Assembly: GCA_905221605.1 (NCBI GenBank)
Contig: CAJNDS010000198.1
Coordinates: 2,501-66,500, forward strand
Source: Symbiodinium natans
Taxonomy: Eukaryota; Sar; Dinophyceae; Suessiales; Symbiodiniaceae
Length of the DNA stretch: 64,000 nucleotides
Direction of reading: 5' to 3'
This document shows, piece by piece, positions 1 to 9,354 of the stretch. The notes under the pieces were generated by a model, which saw nothing but the letters and a program-made list of their open reading frames with translations, was not told the DNA's origin and searched no databases. The position numbers and the translations under genes are program-made. The stretch's first letter is position 1, and each line of letters starts with the position of its first letter.

Positions 1-40
1 TTTATAGGGGCTGCTTGGGAATTGGGAAGGCAGGATGAGG

Positions 41-175
41 GTTAGGGTTTAGGGTTTAGGGTTTAGGGTTTAGGGTTTACGGTTTAGGGTTTAGGGTTTA
101 GGGTTTAGGGTTTAGGGTTTAGGGTTTAGGGTTTAGGGTTTAGGGTTTAGGGTTTAGGGTTTAGGGTTTAGGGTT
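41..175 (+). repeat. Telomere-like array (TTTAGGG)n
   Basis: About 19 near-perfect heptamers with one TTTACGG variant at about 77-83. The array is interstitial, since unique sequence lies on both sides. The short open frame running through 161-439 has no recognisable product. Confidence 0.97.
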
Positions 176-370
176 GGTCAGGGACTGCCATCCCTTCCCA
201 AGGTCACCACCGACACGCAAAGCCGAACTAAAGCCCCCGAACTGTCCCAAACCCTCCGAGACCCCACCCCCACTGGTTGAGGAACCCTCAACCCGCCACA
301 ACACACCGCGCACCCCACCGCCAGATGAACACCCATAAGCCACCCTCACCCCACACAAGCCCAAGGCGAT
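176..370. other. Spacer, nothing recognised
   Basis: C-rich sequence between the first telomere-like array and two abutting MITE-like elements. I see no coding or RNA signal. Confidence 0.5.
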
Positions 371-468
371 ACTATAGGAGCCTGACGAATCAGAATAGGG
401 TTTTGCGGGGTCACAAAAGCATAATGATAAAGGGACCATGAGAGAACACCATTAGCAATAATTCCGAC
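371..468 (+). mobile_element. MITE-like element, family C
   Basis: About 100 bp beginning CTATAGGAGCCTGA and ending AATAATTCCGAC, with the internal landmarks AGAATAGGGTTTTG and AAAGGGACCA. Related copies lie at 4679-4781, 5450-5555, 8597-8700 (reverse), 14989-15094 (reverse) and 55045-55135. The ends are partly complementary, as in a small non-autonomous DNA element. No coding capacity. Confidence 0.7.
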
Positions 469-562
469 TTCCCCCTTGTACTCACAGTCCTTAGTAGGAA
501 TTCTAGAACCCCCAATAATCATCCCTAGTGAGGACTGTTAGTATAAGGGGAAAACATCCCAA
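465..562 (+). mobile_element. MITE-like element, family B
   Basis: Inverted-repeat element. The left arm is similar to TTCCCCCTTGTACTCACAGTCC and the right arm contains GGACTGTTAGTATAAGGGG followed by AACATCCC. Relatives occur at 607-661 (half), 5880-6030, 22905-23003, 44073-44115, 49453-49572 and 57107-57200. It abuts the family C copy directly. Confidence 0.75.
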
Positions 563-606
563 CTTCAGCTACTATTTGCTACTACTTCCTTTAACCCGAA
601 TAATTT

Positions 607-661
607 TGTTACCCCCAATTATAATCCCTAATAAGGACTTCTAGTATAAGGGAAGCATCCC
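607..661 (+). mobile_element. MITE-like family B, half copy
   Basis: Contains ATAATCCCTAATAAGGACTTCTAGTATAAGGGAAGCATCCCA in essence, the right half of family B. The left arm is shortened. Confidence 0.5.
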
Positions 662-756
662 AGACGATACCTTTTGTTGGCCATTTGCTGTCATGCGCCT
701 TCTCGACGGGTAGCACCGGGTCGGGGGGAGTCTCCTTGGAGTTCAAGCTTTCAGTG

Positions 757-842
757 GTTTAGGGTTTAGGGTTTAGGGTTTAGGGTTTAGGGTTTAGGGT
801 TTAGGGTTTAGGGTTTAGGGTTTAGGGTTCAGTGCTTAGGGT
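757..842 (+). repeat. Telomere-like array
   Basis: About 11 TTTAGGG units decaying into TTCAGTGCTTAGGG. It lies just upstream of the T-run that joins the U6-derived insert. Confidence 0.95.
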
Positions 843-860
843 TTCGGATTGGTTTCGGGG

Positions 861-951
861 TTTTTTGCCATGGTACACTTCTCGATGTGTGCGCGTCATC
901 CTGGGGCCATGCTAATCTCCGTCTCGTTCCCATTTAATCGGATGATCCACG
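861..951 (-). pseudogene. U6 snRNA-derived retrocopy (5'-truncated)
   Basis: Read on the minus strand, the insert has the U6 landmarks GGAACGA, GAGATTAGCATGGCCCC, AGGATGACGCGCACA and TCGAGAAGTGTACC in the correct order. U6 is the catalytic-core spliceosomal RNA. Relative to ordinary U6, the six bases between GGCCCC and AGGATGA are missing and the first 15-20 bases are absent or diverged. The copy ends ATGGCAAAAAA rather than in the U-run of a functional U6 gene. Telomere-like GGGTTTAGGG abuts its 5' end and degenerate telomere-like sequence its 3' end. I see no promoter, so this is a processed copy and not a working gene. The assignment rests on motif order; I could not align it. Confidence 0.75.
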
Positions 952-1118
952 GGTTTAGGGTTTAGGGTTTGGGGTCATGCTCAGGCAAGCCAGGCGAGGC
1001 ACACACCAGGCGAGGAACCAACCAGTCTCAGTCACACTCCAGGCAACATGGTACCCATCCACAACCCTAAACCCTAAACCCTAAACCCCAAACCCTAAAC
1101 CCTAAACCCTAAACCCCC
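952..1118. repeat. Telomere-like fragments in both orientations
   Basis: G-strand units at 952-975 and C-strand (CCCTAAA)n at 1063-1117 flank a roughly 90-bp spacer containing repeated CCAGGCGAGG. The two blocks face in opposite directions. Confidence 0.85.
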
Positions 1119-1280
1119 TCAACTTCATTGCTGAAGTCTTTCTCTAGGCCTCTTTTGCTGGAGCCCCCGGACTCCGGCCACGACTATGCAAGCCTTCCCC
1201 TGAAACCTCTTTAGACCTCTTTCAGGCCTCTTGAAGTTGGGGAAGACACTGACAGGAGCTCAAGGACATGTGCTTAGAAG
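1119..1280. other. Spacer, nothing recognised
   Basis: Contains the local repeats CTCTTTTGCTGG, CCTCTTTAGACCTC and TTTCAGGCCTCTT. No coding signal. Confidence 0.5.
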
Positions 1281-1387
1281 GGGTTTCGGGTTTAGGGTTT
1301 CGGGTTTCGGGTTTAGGGTTTAAGGTTTAAGGTTTAAGGTTTAAGGTTAGGGTTTAGGGTCTAGGGTCTAGGGCTTAGGGTTTAGGA
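1281..1387 (+). repeat. Degenerate telomere-like array
   Basis: A mix of TTTCGGG, TTTAGGG, TTTAAGG and TCTAGGG units. The same variant tends to occur in runs. Confidence 0.9.
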
Positions 1388-1516
1388 AGCCTCCAGTGCG
1401 ACTCTTGCACAGGCTCTTGGGTTGGGACTTCGAGAGGAACGATAAGGAACTCGCTTAGCGAGGTGGAGACGCTTTGGAATGATGGATAAATAGAACAATC
1501 CAACGAAGTTTGAAAC

Positions 1517-1632
1517 TAGGGCCTAGGGCCTAGGGCTTAGGGCCTAGGGTCTAGGGTTTTGGATTCAGGGCCTAGGGCCTAGGGCCAAGGGTCGAGGGTC
1601 TAGGGTTTAGGATTTAGGGTTTAGGGTTTGAA
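1517..1632 (+). repeat. Variant telomere-like array
   Basis: Units are mostly CCTAGGG and TCTAGGG, grading into TTTAGGG at the right end. Confidence 0.85.
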
Positions 1633-1705
1633 ACAGTGCTGCTGCGTCGCTGTGCGGGGAGTGCTCGCACCGAAAGCCTTAGTGCGACCAGCCCTCCCTT
1701 GGCCC

Positions 1706-1841
1706 ATGGGTTTAGGTTTAGGGTTTAGGGTTTAGGGTTCAGGGTTCGGGGTTTAGGGTTTAGGGTTTAGGGTTTAGGGTTTAGGGTTTAGGGTTTAGGG
1801 TTTAGGGTTTAGGCACGGTTTAGGGTTTAGGGTTTAGGGTG
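1706..1841 (+). repeat. Telomere-like array
   Basis: About 18 TTTAGGG units, with TTCAGGG, TTCGGGG and a CACGG interruption. Confidence 0.95.
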
Positions 1842-1890
1842 TTGAGGAGGTTTAGGGGCTTTCGAGGGCTTTGAGGGCCAACTCGGCGCT

Positions 1891-2012
1891 GTCTCTGATA
1901 TAGGGGCTTCTGATAATAGGCGTACACTCCTAGGGGTCCGTTTGAAAGGGGGGTTCTACGATATTTGGGGGTAAAAACGTACCACAATTCTAGGAAACCC
2001 CATATCAGAGCA
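1891..2012. mobile_element. Inverted-repeat (MITE-like) element
   Basis: The ends are complementary: CTCTGATATAGGGGCTT near 1893 and AACCCCATATCAGAG near 1995-2010. The interior contains AGGGGTCCGTTTGAAAGGGG and GATATTTGGGGGT, which resemble family E. No coding capacity. Confidence 0.65.
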
Positions 2013-3300
2013 ACCGGGCTTTTGGGGGACTGGGGTTTTGTGTGGGTAGGCTCTATTAAACGGAGAAGCCTCGCCTCAATCGGCACGATACTTGGGCTCT
2101 CAAGCAGTGTTCCTTGCAGCAGTCGTGGATGTTCGACTGCTCAAAATGATTGAGGCACCCCTTCAACTTGCTGGCAACTCCTACAACCTGAATACCCCAC
2201 ACCACCAAATACAAGGAGTTTTAAACGGTGACCCTCATCTTTGAACAACGTACATGTGAACCGAGATAAACGGCTATAGGCGGAAACGGCGTTGCTCATC
2301 ACTGGGTCACTGGGCAGCTTGAGGGAACCGCTGTTTCAGAGCTGGGCCACAAAAAACCTCCGTGAGGCTGGGCACTTGGTCGACGGCTTTCGGGGTTCTT
2401 GGGTGCAGGGCTCCGATCATGACCCACCCATTCATCCAAGCTTGAAGAGGCTCCCCCGCAATGCCCTGCCAGCCAAGCCACTCGGCCAAACACTGCCTCA
2501 AGATCAGAGCGTGCAAAGTATCAAGGACCCTTGCACGTGCATTGGATTTGGTCACGGTGTTTCGAGAACTGCTGCATGTTCAACACCTATCGACACTGCA
2601 TTGCAACGATTCAGGGGGGGTAAGCAAATAGGGAGATTGGAAGGTATCTGCGTGCTATGCACGGCCATCCACCGTGCTGGCATGCGTGGACACGCTACAC
2701 AGGCATGCGTTTGTCAAAATGCTCCCAGCCCTTCGACTGCTGAAGCATGTTCCCAACACATGAAGTGAAGAAGCCTCGTGTGAAGAGCAAGCAGAAGTGG
2801 CTCTGTGTGCGCTGCTTGCCCACGGCATGCCACACATCAACTCTGACGGCCTTTCATCTCCCTTAAAAAAACCCGAAAGATAGGCCAAGGCCCGCACCCG
2901 CGTCAGTGACGACCTAAGCTGGGGACATTTCAACTTCCGGGATTCAGGGGGCCCAGAGTCGAGGTCCACACGAGCTCAGGGTAGAGGGCAGATGGCTTCA
3001 TCTCAACGGTCAACGGATGCAATCTAAGCAGAGGAGGCCGAAACTCAGCATTCATGTTGCTGACGGAACAGAGACCTGCATGTATGCGGGAAACACACAT
3101 ACACACAGACTTATCTACTGACAATGCCTTAATCGACACTGGGCTTTGTATAGCGCTGCTTGCAACTGCCGAGTACAGGCACAATAATTCTGCACAACCC
3201 CTCAAACCCCCGCGAGTTACAGCAGTTCGAACCTCGAAGCCCCGAACCTCACACCGAGCCACCTCACATCGAAACCCACAAGCCCGACGGCCCCTAAGCT
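2013..3300. other. Unassigned spacer with possible gene remnant
   Basis: No telomere-like repeats for over 1 kb, and overlapping open frames on both strands. The longest is 2292-2768 (+, 158 codons); a minus frame at 2307-2555 contains a hydrophobic, tryptophan-rich stretch. I recognise no family. A decayed gene is possible but unsupported. Confidence 0.3.
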
Positions 3301-3347
3301 CCCAGCATGATACCGTGATGAGGTTCCGATCTGCTGCCGCCTACGCC

Positions 3348-3545
3348 GCGGTCTCTCTCTCTCTCTCTCTCTCATTCGCACCCCTCCCCCCTTCCGTCGT
3401 CGGATTCGTCTTCATCTTAGCAGTGGTCGTTGTTTTTCTGCTCCTCCTCCTCCTCCTCCTCCTCCTCCTCCTCCTCCTCCTCCTCCTCCTCCTCCTCCGC
3501 CTCCTCCTCCTCCTCCTCCTCCTCCTCCTCCTCCTCCTGCCGCCG
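3348..3545 (+). repeat. (CT)n and (CTC)n microsatellites
   Basis: A CT run at 3351-3372 is followed by about 33 CTC/CTG-like triplets at 3438-3540. The triplets create open frames of poly-Leu, poly-Ser and, on the minus strand, poly-Glu. These are repeat artefacts. Confidence 0.95.
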
Positions 3546-3892
3546 TCGCTGCTGCAACGGTGTCGTCACCGCCGTCGTCGTCATCACGACTTCGTCGTCA
3601 TGGTCATCGTGTTGCTCGTTGTACTTGCTCTTCCGCAGGCTCATGTCTCAAATTGGCTGAAGGAGGCAAGGATACTTTGAGGAATGATGAAGGGTCTGGA
3701 GGAGTTTCGTGGCTTATAGGTGGTTGAACAAAAAACACTGCATGGCGATGAGCAGTGGCCCAAATACTTCGCACAGCTTCTGCCCACCAGAGTCAGACAG
3801 ATGCATATCAGCGCAGACGCCAAGCCAAGGGAAGGACTGTACCACAGTGTAATCTACAACCCGCATGCACTTTCCGCCGGTAGGTGAACGTA
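3546..3892. other. Spacer, nothing recognised
   Basis: Starts with CGTCGTCGTCAT-type triplets that fade into unique sequence. No coding or RNA signal seen. Confidence 0.4.
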
Positions 3893-3952
3893 CAAACCCT
3901 AAGCCCTAAGCCCTAAGCCCTAAACCCTAAACCCTAAACCCTAAACCCTACC
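3893..3952 (-). repeat. Telomere-like array (C-strand)
   Basis: Three CCCTAAG units followed by CCCTAAA units. This is another case of one variant forming its own run. Confidence 0.93.
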
Positions 3953-4073
3953 TAGGCTACACCTGACTGCACATCTAACTTTGACCCGAGTGTGACAACT
4001 TGGCCCGAATTCCCCCGCGCTTAAGTGCAGAGCGCCAAAACCTGAAAACCCGGGAGTCAAGCTCCCCCCCCTA

Positions 4074-4376
4074 AGGTTTAGGGTTTAAGGTTTCTGCTGC
4101 AGGGTTTAGGGTTTAGGGTTTAGGGTTTAGGGTTCAGGGTTCAGGGTTTAGGTTTTAGGGTTTAGGGTTTAGGGTTCAATGCCGTGAAACCCTAATACAC
4201 TAGGGCGCTGAGTGCCCGAGCCGGAGCGGGTGCTCAGTGTCCTTCCGACGTTCGGCGTCGGCTCAAGAGCCTATAGCGCTGGCTAAGTTTCGTTTGCTCT
4301 CAGGCTTTCAGGGTTCACGACCCTAAACCCTAAACCCTAAACCCTATACCCTAAACCCTAAACCCTAAACCCTAAA
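4074..4376. repeat. Opposed telomere-like arrays
   Basis: G-strand array at 4074-4174 and C-strand array at 4319-4376, facing each other across a 145-bp spacer. Confidence 0.92.
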
Positions 4377-4678
4377 GAAGGGTCTTGTCACAGTGGCTTT
4401 GGGCAAGCCCATGGATTGAAATCGAACTGCACAAGTTGCGGACGAAGGAAGGCAGTCTGTTGCCTGTTGTTGCTTGCCCGACGTGGGGCAACATTTCCCC
4501 AGTCTCTCCAGCAGGCCCCTCCAATAAAGCCCTTAAGAAGCTTGAAGCATGCATTGATACTAGGCGGGTCCTCTTAAGTCTGCGACCCTCCATAACCTAA
4601 CCGTAACCGGCATGGGCTTTCAGGGCTCTGTAAGCCTCAGCCCTTACGCAAAGCTTCTTTCCACCTTCTTGGCTGTCT
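4377..4678. other. Spacer, nothing recognised
   Basis: A 71-codon open frame (+) and a 73-codon frame (-) overlap here without a recognisable motif. Confidence 0.4.
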
Positions 4679-4781
4679 AATATAGGAGCCTGAATAATTA
4701 GAATAAGGTTTTGGGGGTTATTATAGTATTATAAAGGGACCCAACGGGAATACTATAAGTAATTATTCCGACCCTATATTA
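4679..4781 (+). mobile_element. MITE-like element, family C
   Basis: The best-preserved family C copy. It begins TAATATAGGAGCCTGAATAATT and ends AATTATTCCGACCCTATATTA, so the outer bases are complementary. The internal TTGGGGGTTATTATAGTATTATAAAGGGACC is typical of the family. Confidence 0.8.
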
Positions 4782-4889
4782 AAGTTTTGGGTTTGGCACT
4801 TGCGCCAAATTCCGTGAGCAACCGTGCTCGCAGGTGGCGGCTGGTTGCCAAATGTCTTGGGGAGGCTCTCCTCTGAGCACTTATCACCC

Positions 4890-4955
4890 CATATAGAAGG
4901 GGTATGTATAGGGCCTTATATACTCCCTTAAAGGGTATATCGGGTACTTTGAACC
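4890..4955. mobile_element. MITE-like fragment related to family G
   Basis: Contains CTTATATACTCCCTTAAAGGGTATATCGGGTAC, matching the core of the family G elements at 45487 and 59208. It lacks the GGGAATGAGG arms. Confidence 0.45.
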
Positions 4956-5101
4956 CCAATTCTCATTGTACTTGTAGTGCTTCGGAAGGGAAGCTCGTTA
5001 GGGACTTTTTGGGTCATGAAAAGCCACCCTGCACTGCCCAAGCCACTTGCATTTGCCGGTCAGAGGAGGAGTTTCCGCGCCACGTCTGTAAACCCTACAC
5101 C

Positions 5102-5243
5102 TTTAGGGTTTAGGGTTTAGGGTTTAGGGTCTAGGGTCTAGGGTTTAGGGTTTAGGGTTTAGGGTTTAGGGTTTAGGGTTTAGGGTTTAGGGTTTAGGGT
5201 TTAGGGTTTAGGGTTTAGGGTTTAGGGTTTAGGGTTTAGGGTT
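5102..5243 (+). repeat. Telomere-like array
   Basis: About 20 TTTAGGG heptamers with two TCTAGGG units. Confidence 0.97.
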
Positions 5244-5449
5244 CAAGCAGCCTTTCCCTGAGGCCCGGAAGCCTGAAACTCGAAAGCATCAACGTCCAAA
5301 GCATCCCGAACCCTGCATATGAATGCCCTCAACCCAGCCCTAAAGCCCTTAGGCCCTGAAACCCGCAAACCTGAAAGTCCGTTCTCCAGACTACGGCTCC
5401 TTGCGCCTCCTAAATCCCTCCTCTTGTTGAGCCCTAGAACCTTGTACGA
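5244..5449. other. Spacer, nothing recognised
   Basis: Unique sequence with a 72-codon minus frame, not recognised. Confidence 0.4.
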
Positions 5450-5555
5450 TACGGGCCTCACTACTTAGAAAAGGGTTCTGGGGGGTTATTGTAGTATACT
5501 CATAGAAAGGCACCATAATGGAATACTCTTAGTAGTTCTTCCGACCCCTATATAC
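5450..5555 (+). mobile_element. MITE-like element, family C
   Basis: Shares CTTAGAAAAGGGTTCTGGGGGGTTATTGTAGTAT and TTCTTCCGACCCCTATATA with the copy at 4679. A short C-strand telomere-like pair follows at 5571-5588. Confidence 0.7.
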
Positions 5556-5746
5556 TTCAGGGCCTCCTAAACCCTAAACCCTAAACACTATATATAATTC
5601 AGGGCATCCAGAAACAGGATCTTTCTTGGTCCATGGCTCGCTCACCCGCCCGGCGTCGGCGGATCTGCTCAACGCCCGGCATGGCCTGAGAGCAGAATCA
5701 TGGGATGGTTGCCCCCATTTTTTAAACAGTCCTTTTAAGGGGGAGT
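5556..5746. other. Spacer
   Basis: Holds a short C-strand telomere-like pair at its left end. Nothing else recognised. Confidence 0.4.
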
Positions 5747-5862
5747 AGGGTTTAGGGTTTAGGGTTTAGGGTTTAGGGTTTAGGGTTTAGGGTTTCGGGC
5801 TTAGGGCTTAGGGCTTAGGGCTTAGGGCTTAGGGCTTAGGGTTTAGGGTTTAGGGTTTAGGT
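5747..5862 (+). repeat. Telomere-like array with GGGCTTA block
   Basis: TTTAGGG units, then about six consecutive GCTTAGG units at about 5808-5845, then TTTAGGG again. The variant is confined to one internal block. Confidence 0.96.
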
Positions 5863-5879
5863 GGTACCCCCTATAGAGC

Positions 5880-6030
5880 ATCCCTAGTAGGGACTGCGAG
5901 TATAAGGGGGGAACATCCCAATTCATGGGTACTTGTAGGTAGGGTTAAGTAGGGCAACCATGGCTACAACCATGCTTAAATCCTATTGTCATCCCTATTC
6001 AGGACTCTTAGTAAAAGCGGAACATCCCAA
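5880..6030. mobile_element. MITE-like family B remnants
   Basis: Two half-copies: CATCCCTAGTAGGGACTGCGAGTATAAGGGG at 5879-5910, and CATCCCTATTCAGGACTCTTAGTAAAAGCGGAACATCCC at 5990-6028. They probably come from nested or duplicated insertions. Confidence 0.55.
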
Positions 6031-6169
6031 GTTTAGGGTTGAAGTCCTGAACCCAACAGCAGAAGGCTTGTGGCGGGAGGGGGGGCCCAACAAAATCCTG
6101 ATCCGGAACTCAGGGCTTAAAGCTGAGATTCAACACTCGGACAACAGCTTTCGGGTTTAGGGCTTCGGG

Positions 6170-7010
6170 TCAGAACAGTTGTCGCTCTTCCTATTGTTTG
6201 TTGATATGGGGATTACTCTTCCTGTTTCGATTATAGGGCCTTATTATTACGACTTCTATCATTACTACTATTGCTGATTGATGTATATGTATGCATATAT
6301 AATGTCAATGTTACTATAACTCTTTCACTGTTTCTATTATAGGGCTTTATTAGAACCATTGATTATGAATATATACATATACTTTTTGGGCACATCTGCA
6401 ATCAGCCTCACGAGCCTCCTGCTAAGTCGACAAGTGCCAGTCAGCACTGGTCAAATCATGCAAAGGGAAAGGGGAAAAGTTGCTGTTGGGACATCACGTC
6501 ACAGGCCAGGAGATATGCCATCCCAGCATGGAACAATAGAAGCGAGCGGCTTAACTTTGACACAGCGGTCTAAGGAAGCTATGTCACCAGAGACCCGAAG
6601 AACCCAAACCAAGACCTTAGAATGATTGTTAAACTGTCTCGAACAAGTGAGTCCGGACTGATTTCCGAACCCGAATGACTTCATGTGTCTAATACCTACA
6701 ATGTGTTCAGCAGCGACACCATGTTTGGCCAAAATTTGTAGAAAGACATCTTTGAATCTGCGAACAAATACTCCAACAGTCATCTCGTGATCACATATCC
6801 CTGCAAACAGGCCATATGTCGCCACAAATTCAACTGCGAGGGCCACCCACGTGGTCCTATCCATTGTATGCTTAGTCCCCCACTTCCATCGGCCATCAGT
6901 AATAAAGGCGGAAAAAGCCGAAAGCATTAACATATACATATATATATGTATTACTATTTCTATTCTTGGGGGCTTTCTTCCTACCATTTCTATTAGGGCG
7001 TTTTAGGACA
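6170..7010 (-). other. AT-richer segment with a 162-codon open frame, unrecognised
   Basis: The minus frame 6987-6499 (162 codons) is longer and more protein-like in composition than most frames here. It has an N-terminal hydrophobic stretch partly encoded by ATATAC repeats, then GRWKWGTKHTMDRTTWVALA and VFVRRFKDVFLQILAKHGVAAEHIVG. I do not recognise a family and see no partner exon. It could be an exon of a decayed gene or chance. Similar stretches containing TTTCTATTATAGGGC recur on both sides (6220-6350 and 6950-7000), which suggests the segment is framed by an imperfect repeat. Confidence 0.3.
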
Positions 7011-7069
7011 CCAAACGACTAGGGTCTCCATGCCCTTCTGCGCGCTACACCCTAAAGCCGAAACCCTAA

Positions 7070-7495
7070 ACTCTAAACCCTGACCGCCCGGCCCTTGCTG
7101 TAAGCTCAAAACTGCCTGGAAAGTGCTATGTGTGTTTGGGGTTTAGGGTTTAGGGTTTAGGGTTTGGGGTTTAGGGTTTAGGGCTTGGGCTCTCACACTC
7201 GCACAAGGCAGGCAAGGGTTTAGGGTTTGGGGTTTAGGGTTTAGGATTTAGGGTTTAGGGTTTAGGGTTTGGGGTTTAGGGTTTGGAGGCCCCCCTCGTG
7301 ACACGAACGTCGAAAGAAGCCACGTGGGAGCCTCAAAGTAGGCTGGCATCCTGTGACCAACCTGAGGGAGCTGGGTCTTCAGAACGGGACGACTTCGACT
7401 TCCAAGCAGGTAGCCCTAAAGCCTAAACCCTAAACCCTAAACCCTAAACCCTAAACCCTAGATGAACCCTAATCCCCTAAACCCTAAACCCTCTC
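7070..7495. repeat. Cluster of telomere-like blocks
   Basis: G-strand blocks at 7137-7185 and 7215-7288 are separated by a 28-bp spacer (CTCTCACACTCGCACAAGGC-type). A C-strand block lies at 7412-7494. Unique sequence fills 7289-7410. Confidence 0.9.
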
Positions 7496-7519
7496 TAGTC
7501 TACGTTCATTTAACGGCTA

Positions 7520-7804
7520 ATGGATTCGCGGTCTAGCTTAAACAACAATTCGTCGCGGCCAAGCACCCAAAAAATAGCACCAACACTTCGCGGACAAGCA
7601 CCAACAACTCGCGGACAGGCCCCAACCATTCGCGCACAAGCACCAACAATTCACGGACAAGCACCAACACTTCGTGGACAACCTTACAACGAGAAAAAAA
7701 AATATGTTCATCATTTTATGGGATCCTATGGGTGGGTGGGCCGATATTCGATAACGGAGTACGTAAGGAGCTTCACTAGTGAATGCTTGGACTTGAAATG
7801 CTGA
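7520..7804 (+). CDS. Possible small ORF with a seven-residue repeat (doubtful)
   Basis: A 94-codon open frame from ATG at 7520. Residues about 20-54 are five tandem copies of a seven-residue unit of the type APTLRGQ, produced by a 21-bp DNA repeat (CGCGGACAAGCACCAACA-like, 7575-7680). The tail from residue 58 is not repetitive. The 21-bp period keeps the frame, which may or may not mean selection. No family recognised, no signal peptide, and no spliced-leader acceptor evidence. It may simply be a minisatellite. Confidence 0.25.
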   Translation: MDSRSSLNNNSSRPSTQKIAPTLRGQAPTTRGQAPTIRAQAPTIHGQAPTLRGQPYNEKKKYVHHFMGSYGWVGRYSITEYVRSFTSECLDLKC

Positions 7805-8180
7805 ACACCCTAAACCCTGAAACCTAGACCTTAAAACCCTTCAATTCAGGACTGCCTTTCTCTATAGTTCATTCATATTTATGGGTCAAGCTGGCAAACC
7901 AAACATCCGAATTGTCGGCCCCGTGCATCTTCCTAGCTGTCAGGCGCCGTCGCATCTCCGTGGTTTAGGGATTTGCGACGCTCACTCTCACACTAGGCGC
8001 TCACTCTCGCACAAGGCTGGTTTAGGGTTTAGGGTTAAGTTCGGAATGTCGGGGTACCATGGAGGAGCCAGCATTAATATCCCCCGCAAGATCCCACCCG
8101 CCCCCCTCCCTCTGCCTTGGAATATGTACGCCCGTTTGTCGAACCCAGGTTCTGAGCGTGTACGCCCTCAACCTTAAAGC
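7805..8180. other. Spacer with short telomere-like fragments
   Basis: Contains degenerate CCCTAAA units at 7806-7840 and TTTAGGGTTTAGGGTT at 8020-8036. The sequence CTCACTCTCGCACAAGGCTGG just before the latter matches a spacer family also seen at 7190, 20345 and 53530. Confidence 0.6.
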
Positions 8181-8275
8181 CTAACCCTAAACCCCTAAAC
8201 CCAAAAAAAAACCCCTAAACCCCTAAACCCCTAAACCCCTAAACCCCTAAACCCAAAAAAACCTAAACCCTAAAC
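8181..8275 (-). repeat. Telomere-like array, CCCCTAAA octamers
   Basis: Octamer units (CCCCTAAA) interrupted by two A-runs (CCCAAAAAAAAACCCC and CCCAAAAAAACC). Confidence 0.9.
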
Positions 8276-8462
8276 CCGTGTGCTGAACAAAACTGGCCGT
8301 ACTATCGCTCTTTCTGGTACATAGCTCGGCCTATGCCGAAACACGAAACACCCACGCTTCCCCACACCCCGCCTCCCCCCAGACTGGGCTCTTGTGAAGG
8401 AGATCTGAAGAAGCCTCAAGTAAGCTACCCAATAAATAACATGGTATCCTTGTTCTGGTAGC

Positions 8463-8547
8463 TAACCCTAAACCCTAGACCCTAGACCCTAGACCCTAAC
8501 CCCTAACCCCTAACCCCTAAACCCTAAACCCTAAACCCTAAACCCCA
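8463..8547 (-). repeat. Telomere-like array with variant blocks
   Basis: Runs in order: CCCTAGA x4, CCCCTAA x3, CCCTAAA x4. Each variant is clustered. Confidence 0.93.
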
Positions 8548-8596
8548 CAGTTCCTTAGACAAGGACCAGGCCGAAAGGGACCCCCATCTAGAACTA

Positions 8597-8700
8597 CCAT
8601 AGGGCCGGAAGAATCACGAATAATCGTCCCTTATGATCCCTGTATAATTACACGAAAATGACCCCCAAAAGCCTGTTCTAACTATTAAGGCCCTATAGTA
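8597..8700 (-). mobile_element. MITE-like element, family C (reverse)
   Basis: ATAGGGCCGGAAGAATCACGAATAAT at the left and AACTATTAAGGCCCTATAG at the right are the reverse complement of the family C ends. Confidence 0.7.
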
Positions 8701-9148
8701 CCCCTAAACCCTAAACCCTTAAAGTCTGTGCTTCAGACACCCGCCTCGGGCCTCTCCAGGGCCGTCAGAGACGGGGGCCGGCCCCTAGATGAGGGGGGTG
8801 GTGGTGCGGGTTTAGGGTTCCACCCCCGCCCCGCACACGCACACGTAGGAGTTAGGGTTTTGGGTTCAGGGTCAAAGCTTTTAGGATATAGGTCTTAAGG
8901 TTTGAGACTCTGTGAGACTTTGTGAGACTTTGTGATACTTTGTGAGCGCTTGGGTACTTGTGCTGGTGGACTGTAGAGGTGGCACGAGGACTTTTCCAAC
9001 CTTTGAACCTTTGAAGAGTCTGAAACACTAAAAAGACGGTTGAGAATTTTGAGACTTTGTCGAATGAAAAACACGAACGACCTGGGGCTCGACAGTTCGG
9101 AGGTTGAAGGTTCGACAGATTTCGGAGTTCGAAAGTTTGAAGAGAGGG
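8701..9148. other. Spacer with short direct repeats
   Basis: Contains a degenerate repeat of TTTGTGAGAC (8905-8945) and several TTCGA-containing stretches. No coding signal. Confidence 0.5.
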
Positions 9149-9354
9149 AAGTTTAGGGTTTAGGGGTTTAGGGGTTTAGGGGTTGAGGGGTTTAGGGGTT
9201 TAGGGGCTTAGGGGCTTAGGGGTTTAGGGGTTTAGGGGTTTAGGGGTTTAGGGGTTTAGGGGTTTAGGGGTTTAGGGGTTTAGGGGTGTAGGGGTTTAGG
9301 GGTTTAAGGGTTTCGGGGTTTAAGGGTTTAGGGTTTCGGGTTTAGAGTTTAGGG
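9149..9354 (+). repeat. Telomere-like array, TTTAGGGG octamers
   Basis: About 20 consecutive TTTAGGGG octamers with a few GCTTAGGG and TGTAGGGG variants, ending in TTTCGGG and TTTAGGG units. The octamer form is homogeneous across the block. A similar block lies at 59766-59968. Confidence 0.95.

Noticed and set aside
41-175. True chromosome end at the window start
   Set aside because: Unique sequence precedes the array and dozens of similar blocks in both orientations occur across the window; a subtelomeric location stays possible but the end itself is not here.
3054-3680. 208-codon plus frame with a long poly-Leu segment, and poly-Ser and poly-Glu frames
   Set aside because: The core is a (CTC)n microsatellite; the flanks carry no recognisable domain.
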